From: Euryarchaeota archaeon UBA602
GTDB lineage: Archaea > Thermoplasmatota > Poseidoniia > Poseidoniales > Thalassarchaeaceae
Assembly (NCBI GenBank): GCA_002498455.1
Contig: DAHO01000017.1
Location: forward strand, 1-23,538
Direction: 5' to 3'
Length of the DNA: 23,538 bases
Under the pieces are notes generated by a model that saw only the letters and a list, made by a program, of their open reading frames with translations, was not told the DNA's origin and searched no databases. Every line of letters begins with the position of its first letter. Position 1 is the first letter of the stretch. Shown here one piece after another: positions 1 through 8,313 of this stretch. The position numbers were made by a program, and so were the translations under genes.

Positions 1-540
1 CTCAATAATCATCACATTCGCTTCAGATGCTAGGCGCTCGATATTTTCACAGGGCCCTGAATCCCCACAGTGGACCAAAATGAATCCCTCTTTCTCAAAG
101 CGATATCCATACGGTTCAGTGATCGGATTATGGCAGACTTCAAACCGCTCAAACTTCCATCCTTGAGCCTCACCTTGCATATGGTTGTGCGAAACCCACT
201 GTAAGTCTCCAAGTGATTCAGGATAGGCGAGTTCACACAAATGTGTCAGTTTCTCTTCCCCACCAGCGAGAGAATGTATGGTTATATTTTGGTTCCCAGC
301 ACGATCAGAAATCCATTTTCTTTCCAGTAACAAAAATGGAACACCAAAGGTATGGTCTCCATGCCAGTGTGTAATGAATAAATCAGTGATTGATGAGGGG
401 CAAATGCCGTACTTTCTCATTTGAGGAATCACTGTTGGTGGAGCATCAACCAATAGCCCATCATCAATCAAAACTAGAGAATGCATTCGACCCGATGGAC
501 AGAATGCATTACCTGAGCCGAGGAAGGTCAATGTCACCAC
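1..540 (-). CDS. Metallo-beta-lactamase-fold hydrolase (RNase Z / arylsulfatase-like), partial
   Basis: I read this on the minus strand as 180 codons running off the left edge, so the C-terminus is missing. The start is the GTG at 540 (a second GTG follows directly). An in-frame TGA lies just upstream, and a GAGG about 8 bases before the GTG can serve as ribosome binding site. The protein opens with FLGSGNAF, the usual first strand of the RNase Z/AtsA-type branch. The metal-binding motif H-W-H-G-D-H follows at residues 58-63 (HxHxDH), and a later GDSGPCENIERLA segment carries the expected metal-ligand Asp. A CHNP segment before it probably supplies another His ligand. Family members are zinc hydrolases acting on tRNA 3' ends, phosphodiesters or sulfate esters. 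The substrate cannot be told from the fragment. It is divergent from the diflavin reductase gene. Confidence 0.85.
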   Translation of the reverse strand, partial: MVTLTFLGSGNAFCPSGRMHSLVLIDDGLLVDAPPTVIPQMRKYGICPSSITDLFITHWHGDHTFGVPFLLLERKWISDRAGNQNITIHSLAGGEEKLTHLCELAYPESLGDLQWVSHNHMQGEAQGWKFERFEVCHNPITEPYGYRFEKEGFILVHCGDSGPCENIERLASEANVMIIE

Positions 541-695
541 GATGTCGCCTCATAACCCGCAACAATAACCTAAAGTCAAGTTTGTGGATATGGGATTCAC
601 CTACAACAAGATATCATGCTTCCCTTTGGTTGAAATAGGACCTACTTTACGGGCGAAATAACCCTCACCTCATGGTATGGGAAAAGGTCGATGTT
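541..695. promoter_or_regulatory. Intergenic region between divergent genes
   Basis: This stretch separates the leftward hydrolase from the rightward diflavin reductase and must hold both promoters. It is relatively A/T-rich in the middle, but I cannot pick a convincing TATA box for either direction. An ATG at 672 is in frame with the reductase. The ATG at 696 has AAGG about 8 bases upstream and leaves a protein starting just before the flavodoxin strand, so I treat 672-695 as leader. Confidence 0.4.
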
Positions 696-2519
696 ATGTC
701 TGATAATTTGGATAATTCAATTGCCATTTTCTTCGGTTCTCAAACAGGAAATGCGGAAGATTTAGCGATGAGTACGAAGAAAATCGCCGATCAATCTGGG
801 TTAAATGCTGAAGTCATCGACATGGATGGTTTTGATGCGCAAAATCTTGCTAATCATAAGCGAATGCTGATTATTACGTCGACATGGGGGGAGGGTGAGA
901 TGCCGGATAATGCAATTGATTTGTGGGAAAAGGTTTGTGCCGATAATCCTCCCATGACGGGTGTTCACTATTCGGTTTGTGCTATTGGCGATACTTCTTA
1001 CGACGAATTTTGTCAAGCGGGAATTGATTGGGATAACAAATTATCTGAGTTGGGTGCAGAAAGAACAAATCAAATACAACTCTGTGATGTAGATTTTGAG
1101 CCAGAATGGAAGCAATGGGCTGACAGCGTGATACCTGCAATGGCCGCTCTTGAGATTCAGCAAGAGGCAACAGTTTCTGACAGTGAAGATGCAGAAGAAG
1201 TTGTAGAAGTTGTTGTCACTGAAACAAGTAAATCCACTGAAAAATCTGAGTGGAGTGCAAAGAATCCATACGATTCTACGGTCACAGTGAACTATATTCT
1301 GAACGGGGAAGGCTCGCGTAAGGAAACCCGCCACATTGTGTTTGACCTAGGTGACTCAGGACTGGAATACAAGGCAGGCGATGCGCTCGGTGTGATTCCA
1401 GTCACATCTACTGATCTGGTCGACGATGTGATTGTCGCCCTAGGTGCCAATCCAGACGAAATCGTCGATACACATGCAGGTCAAATGACTCTTCATGAAG
1501 CCCTCTGTAACCACTACGAGATTCATCAAGCGAATCGGAAATTTGTCGCAAGTATCGGAGAAAAGTTCGCTTCTACGGACAGCACAGCAATTCGAATAGT
1601 GAAACGACAACGTGTGCTGGTGGATTCAGGAGACCAAACAATGAATTGGTCATGGTCCGGTCAAGATGATGACTATCCAGGGGGATTCACTCCTCCAATG
1701 AGTAATGTTGATCCAGCTGAAGAATTGTGGGAATCACTGAATGCAGATGCTAAAGAAATGGAGAACTATCTGTGGGGTAGGGATTACATCGATGTCCTGA
1801 ATGATTTTGGGCATCTGGGATTTAGTGGTCAAGAGTTCGTAGACCAAATTGATCGTCTCAAACCTCGGCTCTATTCGATTGCATCATCACCTGATTTTGA
1901 ACCAGGTACTGTCCATTTGACTGTGGGAATTGTTCGATACGAAGGCCAAGGTCGAGCCAAGACTGGTTTGACCACAGGATACCTCGCAGATCGTGTTCCA
2001 GAAGGAACTGAAGGCGTTCGAGTGTTCATGTCTCCCACGCGATCTTTCATCCTACCCGAAGATGGAAAGAAAGACATGATTATGGTTGGTCCCGGAACAG
2101 GAATTGCACCTTTCCGGGCATTCTTACAACAACGTAAGGCTGACGAGGCGGAAGGTCGAAATTGGCTTTTCTTCGGTGATTGGACCGAGGCAGGAGAGTA
2201 TCTCTATCGTGATGAAATCTCTGCTTATGTCGAAGATGGAACCATTGACAAGTTGGACTTGGCGTGGTCTAGAGAAGGACCTGAAAAGGTGTATGTGCAG
2301 CACCTGATGGCCAAGCACGCTGCAGAGATTTGGGACTGGATCAACAATGGGGGTTACTTCTATGTCTGTGGAGATAAGAATTACATGGCCAAGGACGTAC
2401 ATACGACCCTCATCAACATCTGTGCAGAGCATGGTGGCATGTCTGACGATGAAGCCAAGGAATTTGTTGAACAGACCCTCATGCGCGAAGAGAAGCGGTA
2501 CCTCCGTGACGTGTACTGA
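696..2519 (+). CDS. Diflavin reductase, CysJ / NADPH-cytochrome P450 reductase-like
   Basis: A 607-residue flavoprotein that should pass electrons from NADPH through FAD to FMN and on to a partner. The N-terminal flavodoxin domain has the FMN phosphate loop FGSQTGNAEDLA (about residues 13-24) and TSTWGEGEMPDN. A linker of about 60 residues rich in Glu, Val and Ser follows. The FAD part has RLYSIASSP (R391, RxYS) and TGLTTGYLADR. The NADPH part has MVGPGTGIAPFRAF (about 463-476), FFGDWTEAGEYLYRDE and YFYVCGDKNYMAKDV. It ends in RYLRDVY, the C-terminal aromatic residue that normally stacks on FAD. Length fits CysJ (about 600). No sulfite reductase hemoprotein (CysI) or P450 lies in the window, so the partner is unknown and sulfite reduction is not proven. 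The alternative start at 672 adds 8 residues. A hairpin follows the stop. Confidence 0.93.
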   Translation: MSDNLDNSIAIFFGSQTGNAEDLAMSTKKIADQSGLNAEVIDMDGFDAQNLANHKRMLIITSTWGEGEMPDNAIDLWEKVCADNPPMTGVHYSVCAIGDTSYDEFCQAGIDWDNKLSELGAERTNQIQLCDVDFEPEWKQWADSVIPAMAALEIQQEATVSDSEDAEEVVEVVVTETSKSTEKSEWSAKNPYDSTVTVNYILNGEGSRKETRHIVFDLGDSGLEYKAGDALGVIPVTSTDLVDDVIVALGANPDEIVDTHAGQMTLHEALCNHYEIHQANRKFVASIGEKFASTDSTAIRIVKRQRVLVDSGDQTMNWSWSGQDDDYPGGFTPPMSNVDPAEELWESLNADAKEMENYLWGRDYIDVLNDFGHLGFSGQEFVDQIDRLKPRLYSIASSPDFEPGTVHLTVGIVRYEGQGRAKTGLTTGYLADRVPEGTEGVRVFMSPTRSFILPEDGKKDMIMVGPGTGIAPFRAFLQQRKADEAEGRNWLFFGDWTEAGEYLYRDEISAYVEDGTIDKLDLAWSREGPEKVYVQHLMAKHAAEIWDWINNGGYFYVCGDKNYMAKDVHTTLINICAEHGGMSDDEAKEFVEQTLMREEKRYLRDVY

Positions 2520-2523
2520 TTGA

Positions 2524-2542
2524 ATCCGCCCTAAGGGCGGAT
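2524..2542. terminator. Perfect 8-bp hairpin after the diflavin reductase gene
   Basis: ATCCGCCC (2524-2531), loop TAA, GGGCGGAT (2535-2542), starting 5 bases after the reductase stop. There is no T-run behind it, so a bacterial-type intrinsic terminator is unlikely. It may be an RNA 3'-end structure or a processing/stability element. The same C-run / TA-containing loop / G-run layout recurs at other gene ends in this window. Confidence 0.5.
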
Positions 2543-2580
2543 GCGGCACGCCTTTGAACCGAACTCGGATGCCAACTAAC

Positions 2581-3918
2581 ATGTTCAAGCGCGTATTGAT
2601 TGCCAATCGCGGTGAAATCGCGCTTAGAATCAGTCGTGCTCTCCGAGAACTCGGAGTCGAAGTTTGCATTGTTCATGGCCGAGAAGATCGTCTCTCATTG
2701 CCAGTTCGATTTTCCGATTTTGCAATCCCTCTCTATCGTACAAATCCACTTGATTCATACCTTGATTATGAGGCGGTGATAAAAGCTGCAAAAGATGTAG
2801 GGGCTGAAGCCATTCATCCAGGATATGGGTTTCTTGCAGAGAATGCAGCCTTTGTTCGTCGATGCGAGGAAGAAGGCATCACATTCATCGGACCTAGTGC
2901 TGATGTAATCTCGTTGTTAGGGGATAAAATCGAGGCAAGAAAAGCCATGGAGGCTGCAGGTCTACCTGTGGCCAAGGGAAGCGATGAAGCCATCGATGAT
3001 GCCTCCGTCGCCAGACAATTGGCTGAGGAAATCGGATATCCTGTAATCATCAAAGCCGCAGCAGGTGGAGGTGGAATAGGCATGCAAGTCGTGCATCATG
3101 CAGATGAGTTTGAATCAGCGCTCAATCTCTGTCAATCTCGAGCGCAATCTGCCTTTGGGGACAGTCGTGTTTTCGTTGAAAAATTCATTGAGGGTGCGCA
3201 GCATGTTGAATTTCAAGTTCTGGCAGATGGTGAAAATGCAATCCACTTCGGTGAGCGTTTTTGCTCCATCCAACGGCGTCACCAAAAATTGCTGGAAGAG
3301 GGCCCGTGGTTGAGCGAAAAAGTCCGAGCTGAAATCGGCGAGCGAGTTTGTGAAGGTGCACGTTCAGTAGGTTACCGAGGGTTGGCCACATTCGAATTCC
3401 TTCGCGATAAACACGGTGAATTTTACTTCTTGGAAGTAAATCCAAGAGTGCAGGTCGAACACACAATCACCGAGATGATTACCGGTGTCGACCTTGTGAA
3501 GATGGGTATTCGAGTTGCGGCTGGAGAGGGTTTGCCTCTCAAACAAGAAGAGGTCAAATTCTCAGGACATTCCATCCAATGCCGATTGAATGCTGAAGAT
3601 CCGATTAAGTTCATCCCTTCCCCTGGGAAATTATGGGACTGCCATTTTCCTGGTGGGCGGGGCGTACGAGTAGACACACATGCCCACATCGGATACGAAA
3701 TGCCAGGTTGCTTCGATTCATTATTGGCGAAACTGATTGTATGGGGTCAAGACCGAGATGAAGCGATTGCCAAAATGAGGGCTGCCCTCACTGAGACGAC
3801 ATTGATTGGAGTCCAAACCGTCATTCCATTGCATCTTGCAATTTTGAATGAGCCAGATTTTATTGCGCGCGATGTTACCATTCAATATCTAGAGGAACAT
3901 CCCAACCTGCTCGGGTGA
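2581..3918 (+). CDS. Biotin carboxylase (ATP-grasp subunit of acyl-CoA or pyruvate carboxylase)
   Basis: A 445-residue protein matching the length of AccC (about 449). The start MFKRVLIANRGEIALR is the standard beginning of the family, so I use the ATG at 2581. In-frame ATG at 2569 and TTG at 2554 are alternatives, and no strong ribosome binding site decides. Further landmarks are AIHPGYGFLAENAAF, the ATP-grasp glycine-rich loop GGGGIGM, CSIQRRHQKLLEEGP (with the conserved Lys), and EVNPRVQVEHTITEMITG with the metal and biotin-reactive residues. It carboxylates biotin on a carrier protein using ATP and bicarbonate. No biotin carrier or carboxyltransferase gene is in the window, so the final substrate (acetyl-, propionyl-CoA or pyruvate) is open. 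The glycine loop has Ile where E. coli AccC has Arg. The PfkB gene starts 4 bases after its stop. Confidence 0.93.
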   Translation: MFKRVLIANRGEIALRISRALRELGVEVCIVHGREDRLSLPVRFSDFAIPLYRTNPLDSYLDYEAVIKAAKDVGAEAIHPGYGFLAENAAFVRRCEEEGITFIGPSADVISLLGDKIEARKAMEAAGLPVAKGSDEAIDDASVARQLAEEIGYPVIIKAAAGGGGIGMQVVHHADEFESALNLCQSRAQSAFGDSRVFVEKFIEGAQHVEFQVLADGENAIHFGERFCSIQRRHQKLLEEGPWLSEKVRAEIGERVCEGARSVGYRGLATFEFLRDKHGEFYFLEVNPRVQVEHTITEMITGVDLVKMGIRVAAGEGLPLKQEEVKFSGHSIQCRLNAEDPIKFIPSPGKLWDCHFPGGRGVRVDTHAHIGYEMPGCFDSLLAKLIVWGQDRDEAIAKMRAALTETTLIGVQTVIPLHLAILNEPDFIARDVTIQYLEEHPNLLG

Positions 3919-3922
3919 GAAC

Positions 3923-4897
3923 ATGGATATCGTAATCGTCGGTAGTTTGGCCTACGATGATCTTGAAACAGATACAGGTTCAGTGAAGAATTCGTTAGGT
4001 GGATCTGGGACATTTGCGGGTCTTGCTGCGGCGTTTCACACCAGTCGAAGGCAAGACCCCGGCGGCACACTTCCAGTAGGGCTGGTTTGCGCAGTCGGAG
4101 ATGATTTCGAAGACGTCGATATCCAATTGCTAAAACATGCGGGCCTAAATTTGGACGGAATCGAAACCATTGATGGAGGACGAACATTTCGCTGGCATGG
4201 TAAATATGAAGGAGATATGGCGCAAGCGATTACGATTGAGACTCAGCAAAATGTTCTAGACGGATATGAGCCAAAAGTACCAGCAGCATGGTGGGCGCCT
4301 CGGGTCTTGTTTCTTGCAAACAATCATCCCTCCATCCAAGCACATGTCCTTGATCAATGTGAGGGTGCAAAATACATCGCATTGGATTCAATGAATCTTT
4401 GGATTGACATCGCTTTTGAGGAATTATCGAGTGTGTTAAGGCGAATTGATTTAGCGATTCTCAACGATAATGAAGTTCGGATGATTGCTAAGGATGAAAA
4501 CTTGATTCGTGCCGGCGAATCAATTCGAAGCGGTGAAGCTCTTACTGGTGGCAAAGATTCGGGCATAGGTCCGTCGATATTAATCATCAAAAAAGGTGAA
4601 CATGGATGTATTGCCTTGACCGATTCAGGAATGATCACACTCCCGGCATATCCAACATCTGATTTGGTCGACCCTACAGGTTGTGGAGATTCATTCGCCG
4701 GTACATTGCTAACATTTTTGTCAGAAACTGAATCGTTAGTTCCGAGCCTAGATGAATTGCACAATGCACTGGTTCATGCCACGGTAACGGCGTCGTTTAC
4801 ACTCTCACAATTTGGTGTTACAGGAATTGTTGAGCTGGAGCGAGGAGAGTATCATGCCAGATTGGACACGTATCGCCGTATGGTAGGGTTGCTGTAA
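3923..4897 (+). CDS. PfkB/ribokinase-family sugar or nucleoside kinase
   Basis: A 324-residue carbohydrate-kinase-fold protein. The N-terminal strand MDIVIVGSLAYDDL leads into LGGSGTFAGLAAAF, the substrate-side glycine motif. Near the C-terminus is the PfkB signature DPTGCGDSFAG (residues 250-260), whose Asp256 is the catalytic base. The middle has LNDNEVRMI, matching the family pattern before the ATP site. The ATG sits 4 bases after the biotin carboxylase stop, and GGTGAG overlapping that stop is a good ribosome binding site, so the two are probably co-transcribed. Substrate (ribose, nucleoside, fructose-type sugar) cannot be assigned from sequence alone. Its TAA directly touches the stop codon of the next, opposite-strand gene. 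Confidence 0.9.
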   Translation: MDIVIVGSLAYDDLETDTGSVKNSLGGSGTFAGLAAAFHTSRRQDPGGTLPVGLVCAVGDDFEDVDIQLLKHAGLNLDGIETIDGGRTFRWHGKYEGDMAQAITIETQQNVLDGYEPKVPAAWWAPRVLFLANNHPSIQAHVLDQCEGAKYIALDSMNLWIDIAFEELSSVLRRIDLAILNDNEVRMIAKDENLIRAGESIRSGEALTGGKDSGIGPSILIIKKGEHGCIALTDSGMITLPAYPTSDLVDPTGCGDSFAGTLLTFLSETESLVPSLDELHNALVHATVTASFTLSQFGVTGIVELERGEYHARLDTYRRMVGLL

Positions 4898-6739
4898 TCA
4901 ACCCATTCGTGAGATGCCATGATGGCCAGGAGCTTCCTTTGGAGGGGATGTGCTGGCCATTTGTCCAAATGACAGTTGTTTTGTTTCAGCGGCCTTGAGA
5001 AGGCTGGCAATCGGTGCCAAATCGCCACTCTCAGACAATCGTTGGATAAGTGCATCCGTTTCATCTTCCGCGATGTCTCCACCTGTAGATTTTGATAAAT
5101 TCTTGATTCTTTCAGCCACTTCTGCCTGGTGATCTTGGTCGGCTCGGAGTCTCAAAATTTGTCCAGACCGCATCGCTACTTCGCGGTATTCGCCATTTTC
5201 AAACCCATCATCGTCACCATATACATCTGCGTAATCATTACCTTCGATTCTGACGGGTCGAATTTTTTGCTGTGATTTTGTTTCCGTTCGAATAAGTGCT
5301 TTTTTCCCTCGGCGAGCAAGTCTTGATAATACGCCACGCTTGGGTTTGTTAGCAACCTTTTTCCGGACGTTGGGTGTATTTCTAAACAAGGCACCAATTG
5401 CAGGAAACTCCTCTAATCCAGATTGCGCCTTCTTCGTCTCAGGCTCGGGTTGAGATGGGCTGATTCTAGCCGCCGCAACGACGCCCAAACACTCTTCGCG
5501 GAGCGCGTGAGGAGTTGGTTCTGGCAGAGCGGTCGCCAACGCATTGCTCGTAGGGGGCATGGCCTCACGAATGGCTTGGCCCGACCACGTCGGTGCAGGT
5601 TCAGTTTGAGGCAACGACTGGAGTTCAGGGATATTTGTCTCTGCGGGTGAATCGAACATGTTCCCAAAAATTCCGGTATCCGTGGTTTGAGAACCAGGAT
5701 CATCAAACATTTCACTGGAAAAGAATGTACCCGCTTCTTCCTTGGCTTCAACTAGTGCTGACTGGAATCGATTTTCAGGGCTTGCAGTTTGTTTTTCAGA
5801 ATACCAATCTGGTGAATTCCGCCCCCATGCTCGCTCATATGCAGAGTCGGTTTGATTTGCTACTGCCGTTACTTCTGGAGACGTTTGTTCCCAGGGTTTG
5901 GACCATTTTTCCAGGTTTTGTTGATTGTTCCACTCCGTGTTTTCGGATCGAGTTTCATACAGAGAAGTTCGAGCTCTATCGAGTAATCCTTTGCCTGCAT
6001 GATCAGCATGACTTTCGGTAGAGAATGATTCTGTCGCAGGAGTCCGATTGACAATGGATTGTTCCGAGACGGGTTTGGGTTCAGGTAAAGTCCCTGCATC
6101 ACCGTGATACATGGCCTTCAGAGCCTGTTCCAAATCTGATTCGTCAAAGGTTTCAATCTCAGGAAGGAGTTCAGCATCTTTGGGCGATTCTTCGACCTGC
6201 ATCGTATTCGCAGGTTCGGGAAGAAGAGGCGCCATAGCAGGGAAGTTTGAGTTCCTCTGGATTTCTTCCAATCCCTCTCTGGCCTCTTCCAATGTTTTTC
6301 CATCACACAAGCGATTAATCATCATCTGAGTTCTGAGTAACAGGCTGTCAGGGCCGTGTAACATGTGACGATCTCCGTGTTTGGTATCAATACATAACGT
6401 CGGTCGTCTCCCAATCAACCATGTGCTGATCATGGCAGCACCAGCAAATAACGCGGGTAATTGAACAGGTCCCGTTAGTACACGAGCAGCAAGTATCACT
6501 GTGATGAATCCAATCCAAGTCAACCCAGGGGCAATGACGGGGATGTGATGATGACGCACACGACGGATGGTTTTGATATCTACTCGGATACCCTTGCCAT
6601 CTCGTCGTTCCAGAAGTAGGAACTTTTCACTCAAGAGACCTTTGACGCCTCCGCCGACTCCGGCCAACCTGAACGTCGTGAGAAGTTCGTACCCACGCTG
6701 CTCAGGTTGAACCCCAAAGGGCCCTTCCTGTTGATGCAT
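4898..6739 (-). CDS. Membrane-hairpin protein with long disordered region (unknown function)
   Basis: A 613-residue protein I cannot assign to a named family. Residues 15-65 look like the first strands of a small beta domain. Two closely spaced hydrophobic segments follow (about 66-86 and 92-110), forming a membrane hairpin. A further beta-like stretch and helix (about 113-160, with RPTLCIDTKHGDRHMLHGPD and MINRLCDGKTLEEAREGL) suggest a pleckstrin-homology-like domain interrupted by the hairpin; that is inference. Residues 165-450 are low in hydrophobics and rich in Glu, Pro, Ser, Thr and Gln, so probably disordered. A strongly basic patch (about 455-490) and an acidic/helical C-terminus follow. 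It is the last gene of a minus-strand run. A TATA-like element lies about 30 bases before its ATG. Its stop touches the kinase stop. Confidence 0.75.
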   Translation of the reverse strand: MHQQEGPFGVQPEQRGYELLTTFRLAGVGGGVKGLLSEKFLLLERRDGKGIRVDIKTIRRVRHHHIPVIAPGLTWIGFITVILAARVLTGPVQLPALFAGAAMISTWLIGRRPTLCIDTKHGDRHMLHGPDSLLLRTQMMINRLCDGKTLEEAREGLEEIQRNSNFPAMAPLLPEPANTMQVEESPKDAELLPEIETFDESDLEQALKAMYHGDAGTLPEPKPVSEQSIVNRTPATESFSTESHADHAGKGLLDRARTSLYETRSENTEWNNQQNLEKWSKPWEQTSPEVTAVANQTDSAYERAWGRNSPDWYSEKQTASPENRFQSALVEAKEEAGTFFSSEMFDDPGSQTTDTGIFGNMFDSPAETNIPELQSLPQTEPAPTWSGQAIREAMPPTSNALATALPEPTPHALREECLGVVAAARISPSQPEPETKKAQSGLEEFPAIGALFRNTPNVRKKVANKPKRGVLSRLARRGKKALIRTETKSQQKIRPVRIEGNDYADVYGDDDGFENGEYREVAMRSGQILRLRADQDHQAEVAERIKNLSKSTGGDIAEDETDALIQRLSESGDLAPIASLLKAAETKQLSFGQMASTSPPKEAPGHHGISRMG

Positions 6740-6764
6740 CCCAAGACGTCAGCGTCACTTGGTG

Positions 6765-6780
6765 CTTATACAGTTTATTG
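6765..6780 (-). promoter_or_regulatory. Possible TATA box before the membrane-hairpin gene
   Basis: On the minus strand the 82-base gap holds CAATAAACTGTATAAG, an A/T-rich element ending about 26 bases before the ATG at 6739. That spacing would place transcription start almost at the start codon, which suits a leaderless archaeal mRNA, and no clear Shine-Dalgarno precedes this ATG. Evidence is only composition and spacing. Confidence 0.35.
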
Positions 6781-6821
6781 GAGTTCATCACCATTGGGCC
6801 CACACTTTGGCAGTTGGTTTC

Positions 6822-7805
6822 TCACGCGGGCGCGATATCAGTGGCTACACCCATGATTCTCATGTTTCCAGCATCCAACTGAGCAATCATCACCGGTGCA
6901 GTCTCTCGATTCTGAATCCACAGTGGCTGTTCCCAAATTACGGTAATCAATCCTGCATCGATGGTTTGGATCCGCCCGACTTGAAACTGCAAGTCTACGG
7001 CAGCGTGAATCACATCTCCTTCAGATAATTCGCGCTTTTGAAATGGGGCTCTTTGTAGAGTGAATATTGATCTATCGTGTCTCGTCATGGCATTGGCATC
7101 AGGATGGGTGAGGATGCATCCTCTGTGTAGTGCCTCCTCTCGTAGGTTGCGAATGGCAACACCAACACGGTCTCCAACAATACTCTGTTCAACATCATCG
7201 TCCATGACTTGCAAACTCCTAGCAATACCCTTTTCATTTGCTGGAAGGACCAAGATTTCATCATGCTTTGATATGGCTCCGGCCTGAACATAACCGATGG
7301 CAACCAAACCTACGCCTTTCACATTGAAATGTTGATCAATTGGTATGACCAATGGGGACTCTTGCTCACCATCTGGGACGTTTGAAAGGAGCGTATCTCT
7401 CAAAGTGTGTTCATCCGGTACTGATTCATGAAGAGTCCAACTTTGCAACCCAGCTTGATCCAAAATCATCTTGACTTGTTCAGCATCAATCCATCCCCCA
7501 TCCTCTGGTGAAATGATGGCGTGGCCATGATGTATTTCCGCAGCACCAAATGCAACCAAAACCTCACCTAATGCAGCATCAACAGCCGTGATTTCGACAA
7601 TTCCCGCTTTCGCAACATTGAGAACACTGAGCAATGGTCGCAAACGTTCTGGGTGCCTTAATGGGCGTAGCAACGACAGGATTCGGACGTCTCCGCCATG
7701 GGTCTCTTTGTGAACATAGGATTCAATGTCTCTGACATCGCCCTTTTTTCCCAACTTTCTAGCGAGTTCTTCCGAACCCACAAAGGCGACATTCAGTACA
7801 GGCAT
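6822..7805 (-). CDS. SelB-like elongation-factor homologue lacking GTPase motifs (SelBL-type)
   Basis: A 327-residue relative of EF-Tu/SelB. Residues 1-130 correspond in position to the G domain, but the P-loop (GxxxxGKS/T), DxxG and NKxD motifs are absent, so it should not hydrolyse GTP. Residues about 150-232 are a clear EF-Tu domain 2: PIDQHFNVKGVGLVAIGYV, then HDEILVLP and VGDRVGVAIRNL. Residues about 245-327 match domain 3 (RSIFTLQRAPF to the end). This agrees with the archaeal SelB-like (SelBL) family described in the literature, whose role is not established; tRNA or ribosome binding is a guess from the fold. The ATG at 7805 lies 33 bases after the thioesterase stop, so they are probably co-transcribed. 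No selenocysteine machinery is visible nearby. Confidence 0.8.
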   Translation of the reverse strand: MPVLNVAFVGSEELARKLGKKGDVRDIESYVHKETHGGDVRILSLLRPLRHPERLRPLLSVLNVAKAGIVEITAVDAALGEVLVAFGAAEIHHGHAIISPEDGGWIDAEQVKMILDQAGLQSWTLHESVPDEHTLRDTLLSNVPDGEQESPLVIPIDQHFNVKGVGLVAIGYVQAGAISKHDEILVLPANEKGIARSLQVMDDDVEQSIVGDRVGVAIRNLREEALHRGCILTHPDANAMTRHDRSIFTLQRAPFQKRELSEGDVIHAAVDLQFQVGRIQTIDAGLITVIWEQPLWIQNRETAPVMIAQLDAGNMRIMGVATDIAPA

Positions 7806-7838
7806 GCATCGCGCCCCCGGTTCTCGTTGAAAATGGTG

Positions 7839-8300
7839 TCACCTTTCGGATGACTTCATCGCATCTCGAGCCGACTGTGCTAATTTCCACATCCTATTGT
7901 CCTCTTCAGATGAGGGGGTCAGTTGTGGAATTGGAATCGGTCGCATTTGTGAATCGATAGCAACCATGAAGAAAAATCCAGAGCAAATCTCTTCCGTGAT
8001 CCACTCACTTCGATTCAACCGCTTGGCTACAACATGTACACCAGCAGTATGTGTACTGGTGTGGACCACTTTCGCTGTCGTTTCGATCAAATCACCCTGG
8101 TATGCGGGTCGCTTGAATTTCAGAGCATCCACAGAAACAGTCACAAATTCTCGATGAGCAAACTTGCTTGATACCATACCTGCAGCCGTATCCATGATGC
8201 TCATCAATCGCCCACCAAACAAGGTATTGTATGCATTGGTATCCTGGGGAAAAACCTCGTCAATTTTTGTCACAGGCTCAAGCGAATAGGGTTCTGACAT
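7839..8300 (-). CDS. Acyl-CoA thioesterase, hotdog fold (YciA/ACOT type)
   Basis: A 153-residue single hotdog-domain protein. The hallmark NTLFGGRLMSIMD (residues 25-37) carries the Asn, Gly-Gly and Asp of the YciA/ACOT family, followed by VTVSVDALKFKRPAYQGD and WITEEICSGFFFMVAID. It should hydrolyse acyl-CoA thioesters in the cytoplasm. I chose the ATG at 8300 because GGAG lies 6 bases upstream (8307-8310) and the protein then begins right before the domain. An upstream in-frame ATG at 8348 would add 16 residues that do not look like domain sequence. It heads the minus-strand run with the SelB-like gene. Together with the acyl-chain synthase at the other end of the window it hints at acyl metabolism, but a direct link is not shown. 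Confidence 0.88.
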   Translation of the reverse strand: MSEPYSLEPVTKIDEVFPQDTNAYNTLFGGRLMSIMDTAAGMVSSKFAHREFVTVSVDALKFKRPAYQGDLIETTAKVVHTSTHTAGVHVVAKRLNRSEWITEEICSGFFFMVAIDSQMRPIPIPQLTPSSEEDNRMWKLAQSARDAMKSSER

Positions 8301-8303
8301 CTC

Positions 8304-8310
8304 TATCTCC
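8304..8310 (-). promoter_or_regulatory. Shine-Dalgarno deciding the thioesterase start
   Basis: Minus-strand GGAGATA ends 3 bases before the ATG at 8300, with the GGAG core 6 bases away. This supports the shorter protein over the ATG at 8348, which lacks such a site. Confidence 0.65.
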
Positions 8311-8313
8311 AGT

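Noticed and set aside
390..638. 82-codon open frame on the plus strand
   Set aside because: It overlaps the metal-binding part of the minus-strand hydrolase and has no recognisable features.
2124..2669. 181-codon open frame on the minus strand
   Set aside because: It lies antisense to the well-supported C-terminus of the diflavin reductase and the biotin carboxylase start, and its protein shows no domain pattern.
4354..4764. 136-codon open frame on the minus strand
   Set aside because: It is antisense to the PfkB kinase, including the DPTGCGDSF region that is certainly coding on the plus strand.
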